Below the pieces are notes generated by a model that worked only from the letters and a program-made list of their open reading frames with translations, was not told the DNA's origin and ran no database searches. A DNA stretch of 64,000 nt from Lacticaseibacillus thailandensis DSM 22698 = JCM 13996 (lineage in GTDB: Bacteria > Bacillota > Bacilli > Lactobacillales > Lactobacillaceae), in NCBI RefSeq assembly GCF_001312865.1, contig NZ_BBER01000002.1:186001-250000 (forward strand). Reading direction: 5' to 3'. The position numbers and the translations under genes are program-made. Below are positions 8,726 through 18,886 of the stretch, piece after piece. Every line of letters begins with the position of its first letter. The first letter of the stretch is position 1.

Positions 8726-9708
8726 ATGCCAACAATGCAAGCTATTCGGCTCACGCAGCCGTGCAGCACCGCGCAAATGGTGCCCGTCACCGTCGCGCGG
8801 CCGACGTTGAAGCCCGGGTATGTTTTGATCAAAATCAAGGCTTTTGGCATTAATCCGTCTGAGGTCATCAGTCGCAGGGGCCAGTCAGATCCGGATTTTT
8901 CCTACCCCCGAATCCTGGGTATCGAGGCGTCGGTGTGGTCGCGGCCGCCAATTCTGGCAGCATGTTTAAAGTCGGTCAGCAAGTGGCGGCCTTAATGGGC
9001 GGCCTGGGTCGTGAAATCGACGGGACCTACGCGGAATACACGTTGGCCAGGGAAAATGGTGTGATTCCGTTTACCAGTGCTTTGGACTGGGATGTTTTGG
9101 GTGCTTTGCCGGAGACATTGCAGACCGCTTACGGGTCGCTGCGGCGAGGGCTACACCTGCACACTGGGGATGTGCTACTGGTCCACGGTGGTACTTCAAC
9201 GGTGGGGTTGATGGCGACCGCTTTGGCTAAACAGGCTGGCGCTACGGTGATTGCGACCACCCGCAACCGGCAGAAGTTAGCCGCGATCACCAAAGACGGG
9301 GCAGATCACGCGGTACTTGATGACGCGCAGCTGGCAGCGACGGTTCGGCAACTGGCTCCAGACGGCGTCGATAAGGTGTTAGAGCTGGTCGGGGCCGACA
9401 AACTGATTGATGACATGCAATTGCTGAAGGAAGGCGGACGTGCTTGCTTGACGGGGTCGCTGGACGGCTGCTGGACGTTGCCAAACTTCTCCCCCTTTGC
9501 GATACCAACCGGTACTTTCCTCACTAGCTATGGTGGTGCAGCCAGCGACCTGCCGGTAGAAGTTTTGGCGGCTGTGCTGAGCAAAGTCGAAGCAGGGCAG
9601 ATACCGGTGCAGATTGCTAAGGTGTACCATGGTCTAGCTGAGGCTGGCCAGGCGCAGGCGGATCTGGAATCCAGCCAGGATGTTGGCAAGCATGTTGTGG
9701 TGCTGTGA
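8726..9708 (+). CDS. Zinc-independent MDR alcohol dehydrogenase / quinone oxidoreductase (frameshifted)
   Basis: NADPH-dependent medium-chain reductase of the quinone-oxidoreductase type. The N-terminal GroES-like fold (GINPSEVISRRG, LGIEGVGVV) is followed by a Rossmann domain with VHGGTSTVG. Zinc-binding Cys residues are not seen. AAGGAGG at 8708-8714 supports ATG 8726. A G is missing near 8924 (GAG-GCG for GAG-GGC-G); repair gives about 327 residues ending SSQDVGKHVVVL. It may be co-transcribed with the esterase 109 bp upstream. Confidence 0.8.
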
Positions 9709-9759
9709 TTGCAGGTGCAGTGAAACGAATTTTTTTTCGCGGGCTTATCCCAGCACTAA

Positions 9760-9814
9760 AGGATCTGGGTCAGTATGGTTAGACAACGATGCTAACCGTA
9801 CTGACCCAGATCCT
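9760..9814. terminator. Long 22-bp inverted repeat
   Basis: The arms at 9760-9781 and 9793-9814 pair over 22 bases with a single G-U and an 11-base loop. The stem is much longer than most terminators and no long T-run follows. It lies after the reductase stop at 9708, so it may stop transcription, but a small palindromic element is also possible. Confidence 0.5.
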
Positions 9815-9831
9815 AGGAACACGGATAGAAA

Positions 9832-9868
9832 ACCAAAAAAATCGCCAATGGGGCTGATACCCCATTGG
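9832..9868 (-). terminator. Rho-independent terminator of the NmrA-like gene
   Basis: CCAATGGGG (9845-9853) pairs with CCCCATTGG (9860-9868). Read on the minus strand the stem is followed by CGATTTTTTT, so it terminates transcription arriving from the gene at 9951-10647. Confidence 0.65.
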
Positions 9869-9950
9869 GGCGCTGGTCCGCGCCAACATGCGATTGGTGG
9901 CCCTTTGTGTCGTTCTTACTAGTAATGCGGCTAGTTGGATTGGTTGACGA

Positions 9951-10647
9951 CTATTGCAGCAATTCCTTGATGGCGTCCGCAATTGGGGTCAGCGGATGGC
10001 CGAGAATTTTTTTCAAAGGTGATGGGTGATAGTGACGCCTCACCGTTGTTGCCCTGCAGCGTGTAATCCTGGTACGAAGTGGCTAACATGGCTCCCTGTT
10101 CACTGATGTCCCATTGCGCCATGATGTGCGTAAATTCCTTCCGGCTGACTGCGGTTGACTGTAAGTCGCGGCCCACGGCGGTGCTAGTGGCTTCGGCGAG
10201 CTGCTGGTAGGTGATCGGTTCCCCAGTGAGCGTGACAACTTCTAGTGTTGTGGCCGTGGCAATCACGCGTGCGCCGGCTTCGGCGTACTCACGTTTTAGG
10301 GCCCACGCAATTTGGCCGTGGGTGGCAAAGTATGGTGCCGTGTTGTTTTTAGCGGCGGCGGCCAAGTAGTCTTGCATTAACTCCAAGTACCAACCATTGC
10401 GGAGAAAGGTGTGCGCAATGCCGGAAGCGGCAATGGCCACTTCCGTTTGGTGGTGGTTGTCTTGCAGGCCAAATTTATTGTACTGGGGGTCAGCGATACT
10501 CGTGTACGCGATAAACTGCACGCCGGCAGCTTTGGCAGCGTTGATGACGACTTGCTGAGCCGCGGGGTTGGAGATGGAGACGAATAAAAGTCGGTCAATT
10601 CCCCGTAACGCGGCGACCATAGCGTCGTAATCCGTATAGTCGGCCAC
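9951..10647 (-). pseudogene. NmrA-like NAD(P)-binding oxidoreductase, N-terminally truncated
   Basis: The protein begins directly at VADYTDYDAMVAALRG and continues with typical NmrA/QOR2-family sequence (FIAYTSIADP, FLRNGWYLE, GEPITYQQLA). The first ~50 residues with the dinucleotide motif GxxGxxG are missing; an in-frame TAA lies just upstream and no ribosome-binding site precedes GTG 10647. A 7-A run near 10008 shifts the frame once; repaired, it ends DAIKELLQ at 9951. The truncated end lies only 6 bp from a TetR-type operator, suggesting a deletion up to the control region. Confidence 0.65.
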
Positions 10648-10653
10648 GCGTAA

Positions 10654-10679
10654 CCTTATAAAAATAGCATTTTATAAGG
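10654..10679. promoter_or_regulatory. TetR-type operator
   Basis: CCTTATAAAA (10654-10663) and TTTTATAAGG (10670-10679) form a perfect 10-bp dyad with a 6-base spacer, followed by a third half-site CCTTAT at 10683-10688. It lies between the truncated reductase and the divergent TetR gene, where an autoregulatory operator is expected. Confidence 0.65.
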
Positions 10680-10723
10680 ATACCTTATACAATGTCCATG
10701 GCAACAACATTGTGGGGGTGGAC

Positions 10724-11290
10724 ATGATGCCAAAGCAGATGAAGCAGGTGTTAGCGGACGGTTTAGAACAAATGTTGACAGAAATGCCGTTAAGCAAAGT
10801 GCGTGTGGTCACCTTGTGCCAACGTTGCGGGGTGACACCGCCCACGTTTTACTACTATTTCCACGATAAGTATGAGGTGGTAGCGTGGGTGTTTATGGGC
10901 GACTTTACCCAAGCTTTTGCGGACAAGGCACCGGCGTATTCGGTCACGCGCATCAAGCAGGTTTTGACCATTATGGCACGACACCGCGATTTTTACCGGG
11001 CCGCCTACGCCGAAAATGGGCAAAATGATATTAACAGCTATATTCAGGCCTTCAACGTCGATCTGGCAGCCAACGCCTGTCGGGCAGCGGGAATTCCGTT
11101 TGATAATCAGCGCCAACTGGCGGTGACATACCATTCGTACGGCATGATGGGCCTATTTGTGGAATGGTTACGTGGTGACGGGCAATTTGAGTTGAACGAT
11201 TTGGCTTCGTTTCAGTTTCAGCACACGCCAGCCTTCTTGAGTCAGGCGCTCCAGCAGTACGCTTTTTCCAGTCAGCAGTTGTTGCAGTAA
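10724..11290 (+). CDS. TetR family transcriptional regulator (DhaS-like)
   Basis: 188-residue regulator with a compact N-terminal helix-turn-helix (VVTLCQRCGVTPPTFYYYF, about residues 26-44) and a C-terminal domain of the TetR_C type seen in dihydroxyacetone-kinase activators (HRDFYRAAYAENGQND). ATG 10724 follows GGGGGTG at 10714-10720. It is divergent from the truncated NmrA-like gene and probably controls it through the intervening palindrome. The gene ends at a bidirectional terminator. Confidence 0.85.
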   Translation: MMPKQMKQVLADGLEQMLTEMPLSKVRVVTLCQRCGVTPPTFYYYFHDKYEVVAWVFMGDFTQAFADKAPAYSVTRIKQVLTIMARHRDFYRAAYAENGQNDINSYIQAFNVDLAANACRAAGIPFDNQRQLAVTYHSYGMMGLFVEWLRGDGQFELNDLASFQFQHTPAFLSQALQQYAFSSQQLLQ

Positions 11291-11340
11291 TTGCATCTAG
11301 GTTAGTGGTGGGTACAACGTTCATAGTAAGTACCAATATA

Positions 11341-11388
11341 AAAAGAACCTTGCAGATCCCAGTTATGCGGATCTGCAAGGTTCTTTTT
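11341..11388. terminator. Bidirectional terminator
   Basis: An about 19-bp stem built on AAGAACCTTGCAGATCC and its complement is flanked by AAAA on the left and TTTTT on the right. It lies between the convergent TetR and aldo-keto reductase genes and can serve both. Confidence 0.85.
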
Positions 11389-11424
11389 CTGTTTCTACAC
11401 TGTCAGGTCAGACCAGCGACTAGT

Positions 11425-12285
11425 CTAGTCGTTGGCGTGCACATCAAAGGCACTGAGCAGCATTTGCTCCACACCGGGGGCTTCCGGATCATGGCTGCCT
11501 TTGCCAGTGTCCAGGGCGCGTAGACTGGTCATTTCTGCAGCGGTGAGCGAGACATCAAAAATCTCGCGGTTGGTTCGCATGCGCTGAGGATGAACCGACT
11601 TAGGGAGCACCACAATACCCTCTTGGTTCAAGAAGCGCAGAATAATTTGGCCTGCATCCTTGTGGTAGCGTTCAGCTAATGTGGTGATGGCGGGGTTAGT
11701 GAGCAGGTCAGTGTTGCCATGACCCAGTGGCCCCCAAGCTTCAATGGCGACGTGGTCTGATGCCAACAGTTGCCGCAGCGGTTGTTGCTGGCAGAAGGGG
11801 TTACACTCGACCTGGTTGATTGCTGGCTTGGTGGCAAATTGCGGCACGTAGCGTTGCCACAGCTTGGGGGTCATGTTGGACACGCCAATGCTACGAATTT
11901 TACCGGCTTGTTGAGCCGCTTCCAGAGCACGCCAGGCACCGGTAACATCCCCATATGGTTGGTGCAACAGGTATAGGTCCATGTAATCGATACCCAGAGT
12001 CTGCAAAGATTTGTCGATGGCTTTGCTGGCGGCTTCAAAACCGTAGTCCTGCAGCCACAGCTTACTCGTCACCCAGATCTGGTCACGGGGTACGGCGGCG
12101 TCGCGGATGGCCCGGCCCACTTCGGCTTCGTTGAAGTACGCGACCGCGGTGTCGATGTGCCGATAACCGGCTTGCAAAGCCGCGGTGACGGCCTTGTAGG
12201 TACTACCATCATTGGGAATTTGGAACGTACCAAAACCGATGGCCGGAATTTGGTGACCATCATTCAATGTCAATGTTTCAGGCAT
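11425..12285 (-). CDS. Aldo/keto reductase
   Basis: 286-residue NADPH-dependent reductase of the AKR5 (2,5-diketogluconate reductase-like) group. The catalytic Asp and Tyr lie in HIDTAVAYFNE, Lys in VTSKLWLQDYG and His in LYLLHQP; a cofactor-binding segment is LPKSVHPQRMRTN. ATG 12285 has AAGGAGG on the minus strand just upstream. It is the second gene of a two-gene operon with the paralogue at 12287-13165, whose stop lies beside this ribosome-binding site. Likely substrates are small aldehydes or ketones. Confidence 0.9.
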   Translation of the reverse strand: MPETLTLNDGHQIPAIGFGTFQIPNDGSTYKAVTAALQAGYRHIDTAVAYFNEAEVGRAIRDAAVPRDQIWVTSKLWLQDYGFEAASKAIDKSLQTLGIDYMDLYLLHQPYGDVTGAWRALEAAQQAGKIRSIGVSNMTPKLWQRYVPQFATKPAINQVECNPFCQQQPLRQLLASDHVAIEAWGPLGHGNTDLLTNPAITTLAERYHKDAGQIILRFLNQEGIVVLPKSVHPQRMRTNREIFDVSLTAAEMTSLRALDTGKGSHDPEAPGVEQMLLSAFDVHAND

Positions 12286-12286
12286 A

Positions 12287-13165
12287 CTAATTACCTCCTT
12301 GTTGAGCTTGGCGCAGACTGCTACCAAAAATTTGTTCAATCGTATCGGGATCGCGGTGATCAAAGAACTGGCTGACACCCTGGTCGAGTCCGGTGATGGT
12401 GGTCATTTCGTCGGGTTGCAGGGTGAAGTCAAAGACGTCCAAGTTTTCCGCCATCCGCGCGGGGTGGACGGTCTTGGGAATCACGGTGATGTCACGCTGC
12501 AAGAGCCAACGTAAGATGACCTGACCGGTGGTTTTTCCGTGAGCGGCAGCAATGGTCTGCAACTTCTGGTTGTGGAAGATACCATTTTTGCCCTCTGCGA
12601 ACGGTGCCCACGCCTCCACGCGTACGTTTTCGCTTTGGTTAAAGGTCACTTCTTGTGGCTGTTGGTACCACGGGTTGACCTCAATTTGGTTGATGGCCGG
12701 AGGAACTGGCATGCTTAACTCGAGGTTCTTTAGCTGGTCGGCGTAAAAGTTGGACACGCCGATTGCCCGCAACTTACCGGCTTGCTGGGCTTCCTGCATT
12801 GCGCGCCAAGCCCCCATCACGTCGCCATACGGCTGGTGGAGTAGATATAGGTCCAAATAATCAAGGCCCAGGCGTTGCAGCGAGGCGTCGATCCCGGCTT
12901 TGGCCCGGGCATAACCGTAATCGGAAACCCACAGCTTTGAGGTCACAAAAATCTGGTCACGGGGGACGCTGCTTTTGGCAATGGCGGCGCCGACCGCCGT
13001 TTCATTGTGGTATGCGGTGGCGGTATCGATGAGTCGGTAGCCAGCGGATAAAGCGGCGCTAACGGCAGCTTCGGCGGCGGTAGCGTCAGCAATTTGGAAA
13101 ACACCAAAGCCTAATGTGGGCATGGTGACACCGTTATTCAATTTAATGGTCGGAATACTTGTCAT
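12287..13165 (-). CDS. Aldo/keto reductase
   Basis: 292-residue paralogue of the downstream reductase, with LIDTATAYHNE (Asp, Tyr), VTSKLWVSDYG (Lys), LYLLHQPYGD (His) and IPKTVHPARMAEN. An AGGAGG-type site precedes ATG 13165. The pair is divergent from the LysR gene starting at 13277, a usual layout for LysR-controlled operons. The two proteins share most active-site blocks, so the operon arose by tandem duplication. Confidence 0.9.
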   Translation of the reverse strand: MTSIPTIKLNNGVTMPTLGFGVFQIADATAAEAAVSAALSAGYRLIDTATAYHNETAVGAAIAKSSVPRDQIFVTSKLWVSDYGYARAKAGIDASLQRLGLDYLDLYLLHQPYGDVMGAWRAMQEAQQAGKLRAIGVSNFYADQLKNLELSMPVPPAINQIEVNPWYQQPQEVTFNQSENVRVEAWAPFAEGKNGIFHNQKLQTIAAAHGKTTGQVILRWLLQRDITVIPKTVHPARMAENLDVFDFTLQPDEMTTITGLDQGVSQFFDHRDPDTIEQIFGSSLRQAQQGGN

Positions 13166-13276
13166 GAAATTACCTCCTAATGACAGTGTAGTGCGGTCGC
13201 GTCGGTTTGAAAATTGTCCAATAAGCATGTTAGTATACGCATAACGCAAGCTAAAAAAAAGGGGGGGGATGGTCAT

Positions 13277-14128
13277 ATGATTGATGCCTACTTACTGGAG
13301 GAATTGGTGGTGTTTGCCCGGGTGGGCACCCTCGCAGCCACTGCCGCTCAACTCAATATTACGCAACCGTCAGTGTCCCGTGGCTTACGCAAGCTGGAGA
13401 CCATGATTGGCGTGCCGTTGTTTCGGCACGAACCTAACCGCTTGGTTCTGACCACGACCGGTCGGTTTGCCGTCCACCAAGCGGAAGAGTTGTTGGCACG
13501 CGAGCGTGACTTTGCGACCACGGTGGTTAACTTTGCGCATCAGCAGCACAGGGTGCGCGTGGGGATGACGATTCCGGGCCCCTTGGCGGTGCTGCGACGA
13601 TTGACCTTGCCGGACAACGTGGAGGTCGTGGACACACTATTTGCTCCGACGGCAGTAACCACGGTGTTGCGTCAGCGTCAGTGCGCCGTGATGTTGAGCA
13701 CGGCACCAATCACGGCCACGGACATCGACACGACTACGATCGGCGTGGAGGCCTTGCGTGTACACCTCGACCAATTTTCGTCCCTAGCCAACCAGACCAG
13801 TGTAAGTTTTGCTGATTTGGCGGGTGAGAGCTTTATCGTGCTCGGTGCGATTGGTCCATGGCGTGACCTAATCCAAACCGACATTCCCCACGCCAAGTTT
13901 ATGTATCAAAGTCGGGATGCGTTTACGGAACTGATCGCACATTCACACTTTCCGTATTTTTCAACCAACGTCACGATGTCGTCCGTGAGCTCAGTGGATG
14001 ACCGGGTCGCCGTGCCCATCAGTGATGCTCAGGCGCGGGTAACGGTCTACGCCCACTACTTACGCGATAATGCGAACAGCGTCGCGTCGGTGGTCGACTT
14101 GCTTCGTCACCATTGGCCGTCCGCGTAA
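13277..14128 (+). CDS. LysR family transcriptional regulator
   Basis: 283-residue LTTR with the N-terminal winged helix (TLAATAAQLNITQPSVSRGL, about residues 18-37) and a periplasmic-binding-like effector domain. ATG 13277 follows a G-rich site (nine Gs ending at 13269). It is divergent from two aldo-keto reductases and probably controls them. The effector is not predictable. Confidence 0.88.
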   Translation: MIDAYLLEELVVFARVGTLAATAAQLNITQPSVSRGLRKLETMIGVPLFRHEPNRLVLTTTGRFAVHQAEELLARERDFATTVVNFAHQQHRVRVGMTIPGPLAVLRRLTLPDNVEVVDTLFAPTAVTTVLRQRQCAVMLSTAPITATDIDTTTIGVEALRVHLDQFSSLANQTSVSFADLAGESFIVLGAIGPWRDLIQTDIPHAKFMYQSRDAFTELIAHSHFPYFSTNVTMSSVSSVDDRVAVPISDAQARVTVYAHYLRDNANSVASVVDLLRHHWPSA

Positions 14129-14166
14129 CTAACCGATTCATTCCCACCAGCTATATATGTATTTGG

Positions 14167-14190
14167 AGGCTGCTGATAAACAGCCTTTTT
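14167..14190 (+). terminator. Terminator after the LysR gene
   Basis: AGGCTG (14167-14172) pairs with CAGCCT (14181-14186) across an 8-base loop and is followed by TTTT. Confidence 0.6.
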
Positions 14191-14276
14191 GGTGAATGAA
14201 ACGGCTATACCAAACAAACTTTTAGCCTAATAATCCAGCGCAAATACTTTGGTCGGCTGGTGACCATTAGCCTATA

Positions 14277-14306
14277 TTGATGTTACCGACCATGGTAAGA
14301 TAAAAT
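14277..14306 (+). promoter_or_regulatory. Promoter of tex
   Basis: TTGATG (14277-14282) and TAAAAT (14301-14306) with an 18-bp spacer stand just upstream of the tex ribosome-binding site AAGGAG (14321-14326). Confidence 0.45.
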
Positions 14307-14333
14307 CAGTTTTCACATCAAAGGAGTTCAACA

Positions 14334-16519
14334 TTGCCTACAAACCAACCAACAACCATTACGTTAATGCGGCCAGACTTGCCAGGTATCAGTGCTCACC
14401 AAATTGAGCAGGTCCTGGCCCTGATGGCGGATGGTAACACCGTGCCGTTTATTGCGCGGTACCGTAAGGAAATGACTGGTAGCCTGGATGAAGTACAAAT
14501 TCAGGCCATTGAAACCGCACATGCCCGCGTGGTGAAGCTCGAAGAACGCAAAGCCGCGGTCCTCAAGAGCATCGACGAGCAGGGCAAATTGACGCCCGCG
14601 TTGCGGCACCAGGTAACGGCGGCGACCCAACTACAGGACGTGGAAGACCTGTACTTGCCGTACAAACAGAAGCGGCGGACCAAGGCCATGATGGCTCGCG
14701 CGCACGGGCTGGCCCCGTTTGCCGAGTGGCTCCTGCAGTTTCCGCAGGGGTCAGTGGAGGCTGAGGCCGCCAAGTACGTTGATCCCGCTCAGGCGGTCAC
14801 ATCGGTGGCGGACGTGCTGGCCGGGGCGCACGAAATTTTGGCCGAGACCTTCAGTGAGCTGGCGCCCATGCGAACGTGGATTCGCAGGTACACGCAGCGG
14901 ACCGGGAGCATCCAGGCCCGGGTGCGTCCTAAGGGTCGGGCACTAGACGAGAAGGGCGTGTACCAGCAATACTACGACTTTGCTGAACGCATTAACCGAA
15001 TGACCGCGACCCGCACATTAGCGCTGAACCGGGGCGAGCGGGAGAAGGTGCTGTCGGTCAAAGTGACGGTGGATACCGGCGCCATCATGAATTATTGCCA
15101 CTTCAAGTTGGTGGGCCAGCACCCCCACACCGCGGCTACGGCGCTCATCGAAGCGGCGTACACTGATGCTTACAAACGGTTCATTGGGCCAGCCATCGAG
15201 CGTGAGGTGCGCGGTGCGTTGACCGCTACCGCGGCGGCGCAGTCCATTAAGGTGTTCGGGCAAAACCTGTACAATTTGTTGATGCAAGCACCCATGCAGG
15301 GCCAAGTAGTGCTAGGTTTTGATCCGGCCTACCGTACCGGCTGCAAGCTGGCAGTGGTGGATGCTAACGGCAAGTTGCTGACCACGGCCGTGATTTACCC
15401 GCACAAGCCGGCTCCGGCCGCCCAGCGCGCGGCCGCCACGCAACAGTTGCTGGACCTCATCGCGCAGTACCAGGTGACGATGATCGCCATTGGTAACGGT
15501 ACGGCCAGCCGCGAGTCGGAGCAGTTTGTGGCCGCAACTTTGCAGCACCTGGATCGCGACGTCTATTACGTAATTGTCAACGAAGCGGGCGCGTCGGTGT
15601 ACTCCGCTAGCCAGGTGGCGCGCGACGAATTCCCGGACCTGCACGTGGAGCAGCGTAGCGCCATCAGCATCGCCCGGCGGTTGCAGGACCCCCTGGCAGA
15701 GTTGGTCAAAATTGACCCGGCCGCGATCGGCGTGGGCCAGTACCAGCACGACTTGCCAGCCAAAGACCTGGCGGCGGAGGTCGACGCGGTCGTGGAGCGG
15801 GCGGTCAACCGGGTGGGCGTCAACCTGAACACGGCGAGTGTGCCGTTGTTGACGCGTATCTCGGGGCTGTCGGCGACCATTGCGACCAACATTGTGCGGT
15901 ACCGCGACGAGCACGGGCGTTACAATCGGCGCACGGAGTTGCAGCACGTGCCGCGGTTGGGGCCCAAGGCTTACGAGCAGTCAGTCGGCTTCCTGCGCAT
16001 TATTGGCGGGCACCAACCGTTGGACAATACCGATGTGCACCCGGAAAGCTACCCGGTAGCGCGGCAGATCATGGCTGCGGCGGGGGTAACGGGTGACCAG
16101 TTAGGCACGCCGGCCGCTAACGCCCGCATCCAGGCAGTAGACACCGCGCCGATTGTGGCGGCGGGCGTGGGCCCGGCCACGGTGGCTGACATTGTGGCGA
16201 GCCTGCAGCGTCCGGGACGCGACCTGCGTGACGACATGCCGGCGCCGCTCTTACGGCACGACGTGTTAACGATGGCTGACCTTCAGCCGGGGATGCGGCT
16301 CGAGGGTACGGTGCGGAACGTGGTCGACTTTGGGGCGTTCGTCGACATCGGCGTCAAGCATGACGGTTGGTGCACGTATCGCGCATGGCCAAGCAGTTTG
16401 TCCGCGACCCGAACACCGTGGTGGCGGTGGGCGACATCGTGACGGTGTGGATCGAGTCGGTCGATTTGCAGCGCGAGCGGATCCAACTGACGATGGTGCC
16501 CCCAGTAGCAAAGCAGTAA
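14334..16519 (+). CDS. tex: Tex family RNA-binding transcription accessory protein (frameshifted near the end)
   Basis: About 728-residue Tex protein: N-terminal helical region (GNTVPFIARYRKEMTGSLDE), YqgF/RuvX-like RNase H fold (VLGFDPAYRTGCKLAVVD), helix-hairpin-helix modules (NLNTASVPLLTRISGLS) and a C-terminal S1 domain (GMRLEGTVRNVVDFGAFVDIG). It binds nucleic acid and acts in transcription; the exact function is unsettled. The TTG start is supported by AAGGAG 7 bp upstream. One T is missing near 16370 inside the S1 domain; repaired, the protein ends LTMVPPVAKQ at 16519. Confidence 0.93.
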
Positions 16520-16526
16520 TACCAAG

Positions 16527-16578
16527 ATAGCTCCAAGCAATCTGCCCACGTCGGTGCGTGCGGATTGCTTGGAGCTAT
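16527..16578 (+). terminator. Terminator of tex
   Basis: ATAGCTCCAAGCAATC (16528-16543 approx.) pairs with its complement at about 16561-16576, a 16-bp stem with a long loop, eight bases after the tex stop; the T-run is weak (ATTTGTG). Confidence 0.65.
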
Positions 16579-16757
16579 TTGTGTGTAGGCAGGAGTTGCT
16601 ATCAATATGGATGCGCGTCTTGTCCGGGGTTGCGTAAGGCCCACGGTGTCGGGCACGGGCACCACCAGTTGTCGGTACCGCAGTGGGTCAGTGGTTAATA
16701 ACCAACGTATGCTACAATGGAAGCGCTTCACAAATACATATTGCTGGGAGGACAACC

Positions 16758-18702
16758 ATGTTTCAATATTCGCTCCGTTACACCCTTGACCCACGGACCA
16801 ACACGCCGACCCAAGACGCCAAGTTATACGCCTTCGTCCAGGCGGCGCAGATCGACAACGTGGCCTTTTTTTATCAATCCGGAGGAACTCAACGAAAGCC
16901 ACCTCAACGCTGCCCAAACACAAGTGTGGCTAGACGCGATTCGCCCGGTGGCAGCCCGGCTGGCCCAGCTGGGGGTCAGCACGAGCCTGAACCCGTGGAC
17001 GACGATCATGCACTCGGACCGGGGGCACAGTGTGGATCCGGCCTTGGGTATCCACACGTTGGTTGATATCAACGGACGCCAGGCCACTGAGATTGCGTGC
17101 CCCGATGATTCGGGGTGGCGCCAGTACCTAGCCGACCGGTACGCACAGTACGCCACCCTGCATCCCCGCGAACTGTGGCTGGAGGACGATTTCCGCCATT
17201 ATAACCATACGCCGCTTAAACTGGGTTGCTTCTGTGACCACCACATGGCCATCTACCAGGCCAAGCTGGGGCATCGGGAAAGCCGGGCGGACTTTGTCGC
17301 CGCCATGTTGGCACCCGGCACGCCGACACCGGAACGCAAAGTTTACCTGGATACCGCGCGGGCGGAGATGCAGACGACTGTCCGTCTGATCGAACAGCGG
17401 GTCCACGCGGTTTCACCGACGACGAACTTGGCGCAAATGACGTCCTTTCCTAACTGGCACGCCGTGGAGGGGCGCGACTGGGCGGCGCAATTCGACGCGC
17501 TGTCCGGTGCCGGTCATCCCCGCGTGGCCCGGCCCCACCTGCCCGCGTATAACGAAATTGCCCCCCTGAGGTACAGCCGCGTCTTTGAGGACTACACCCG
17601 GACGACGGCCGCGTACCTTGGGGATGACGCGGAGTTGTTTCCGGAATTAGAGAACTACATGTACTCGCCGTTTGCGAAGTCGGTCGCCTTCACGCAGTTT
17701 CAAATTGAAACCGCGGCGTTAGTGGGTGCCCGCGGCATCCTGCTCAACCTCTTTGACATGATGGGCAACGGTATTGATGACGATTACCACTATGCCGAAA
17801 TGTTGGCGCAAAGCAAACCGTTTCTGAACCAGGTGAGTGACCACCGGCTACGGATGAGCCACGCCCGCGGCATTCAGGTGTTGGTGGACCAAGATTCGGC
17901 GTACACCATCCACACCACCGCTGGGCAAGATCCGGCTGAGTTGTTGCCGCACGAAACCAACTGGGCGGCGCTACTGGGTACAATGGGATTTGCGACCACG
18001 ATTACGCCGGTGGGGCCGGACGTGCATCTTCGCGGACGGCAGTTAGCCATCAGCGGCCAGTTACTGCGCAACTTTGATCCGGCGACCACGCGGCAGCTCC
18101 TGACGGATAACGTCACGTTGCTCGACGGGGAAGCTGTGCAAGTGGTGCTGGATCAGGGACTGGGTAGTTTACTGGGTATCACCAATGCCGAGTGGCACGG
18201 GGTGCGTACCGGCTACCAATCTTACGAAGCGGCCGACGGGCACACCGTTGAGGGCGTCGTGGCGCCGCGGGTGACGATGCTGCAACACACTGGTGACTAC
18301 CTGCAGCTCACGTACGCGTCGGACGCGCAGGTGGACGTTTGGAGTCATGCGTACAACGCCCACGGCGACCAGCTGGGTAACGTGATGGTAATCATTAACG
18401 GCCAGACCATCGTGATGCCAATGGCAGCGGATCCCAAGTACGGCTGGGAGTCACAGTTTGTCGGGTTCAAGCAGGGCTTGTACCAGCAGATGCTGGCGCG
18501 GGTGACCAAAGTCGACTACCTGGTCGGGGCACCGAACGTGAAGTTTGTGGTCACCCAAGACGACCGGCTAACGTTATGGGCGGCAAACTTTACGCTTGAC
18601 GACTATGACCAGCTGGTTTGGCAGCCGGCCGCACCGGTGGCAGCGCTGACCGCCACGGTGGTCAGCCGTGCCCGGCACGCTGCGGGTAACGTTACGACGT
18701 GA
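16758..18702 (+). CDS. Uncharacterised glycosidase-like protein (TIM-barrel plus GATase-like domain; one frameshift)
   Basis: A roughly 648-residue cytosolic protein. The N-terminal half resembles the barrel of GH42/alpha-amylase-like families, with the block LWLEDDFRHYNHTPLKLGCF (about residues 140-159) carrying acidic residues at a likely active site. The middle (from about 370) looks like a glutamine-amidotransferase fold as in beta-galactosidase trimerisation domains, and the C-terminus is beta-rich. ATG 16758 follows GGGAGG. A 7-T run near 16866 has one extra T. No transporter or sugar operon adjoins it, so the substrate cannot be inferred. Family assignment is tentative. Confidence 0.55.
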
Positions 18703-18886
18703 TGGTGACCGGATCCTGATTCCGATACCGTTGCCGCACCTACAAATGGTACAAATTCGCCTCGATTAGTATGGCCTGGAGGCCTGGAGGTATGCGTATT
18801 TGGTAATGCTAATTGGTGATGGCCGGGCTTATACTGAAAGCAAACAGCACTGTTGGTATTGATCACCATAAGGAAGGGGTGCCTGT

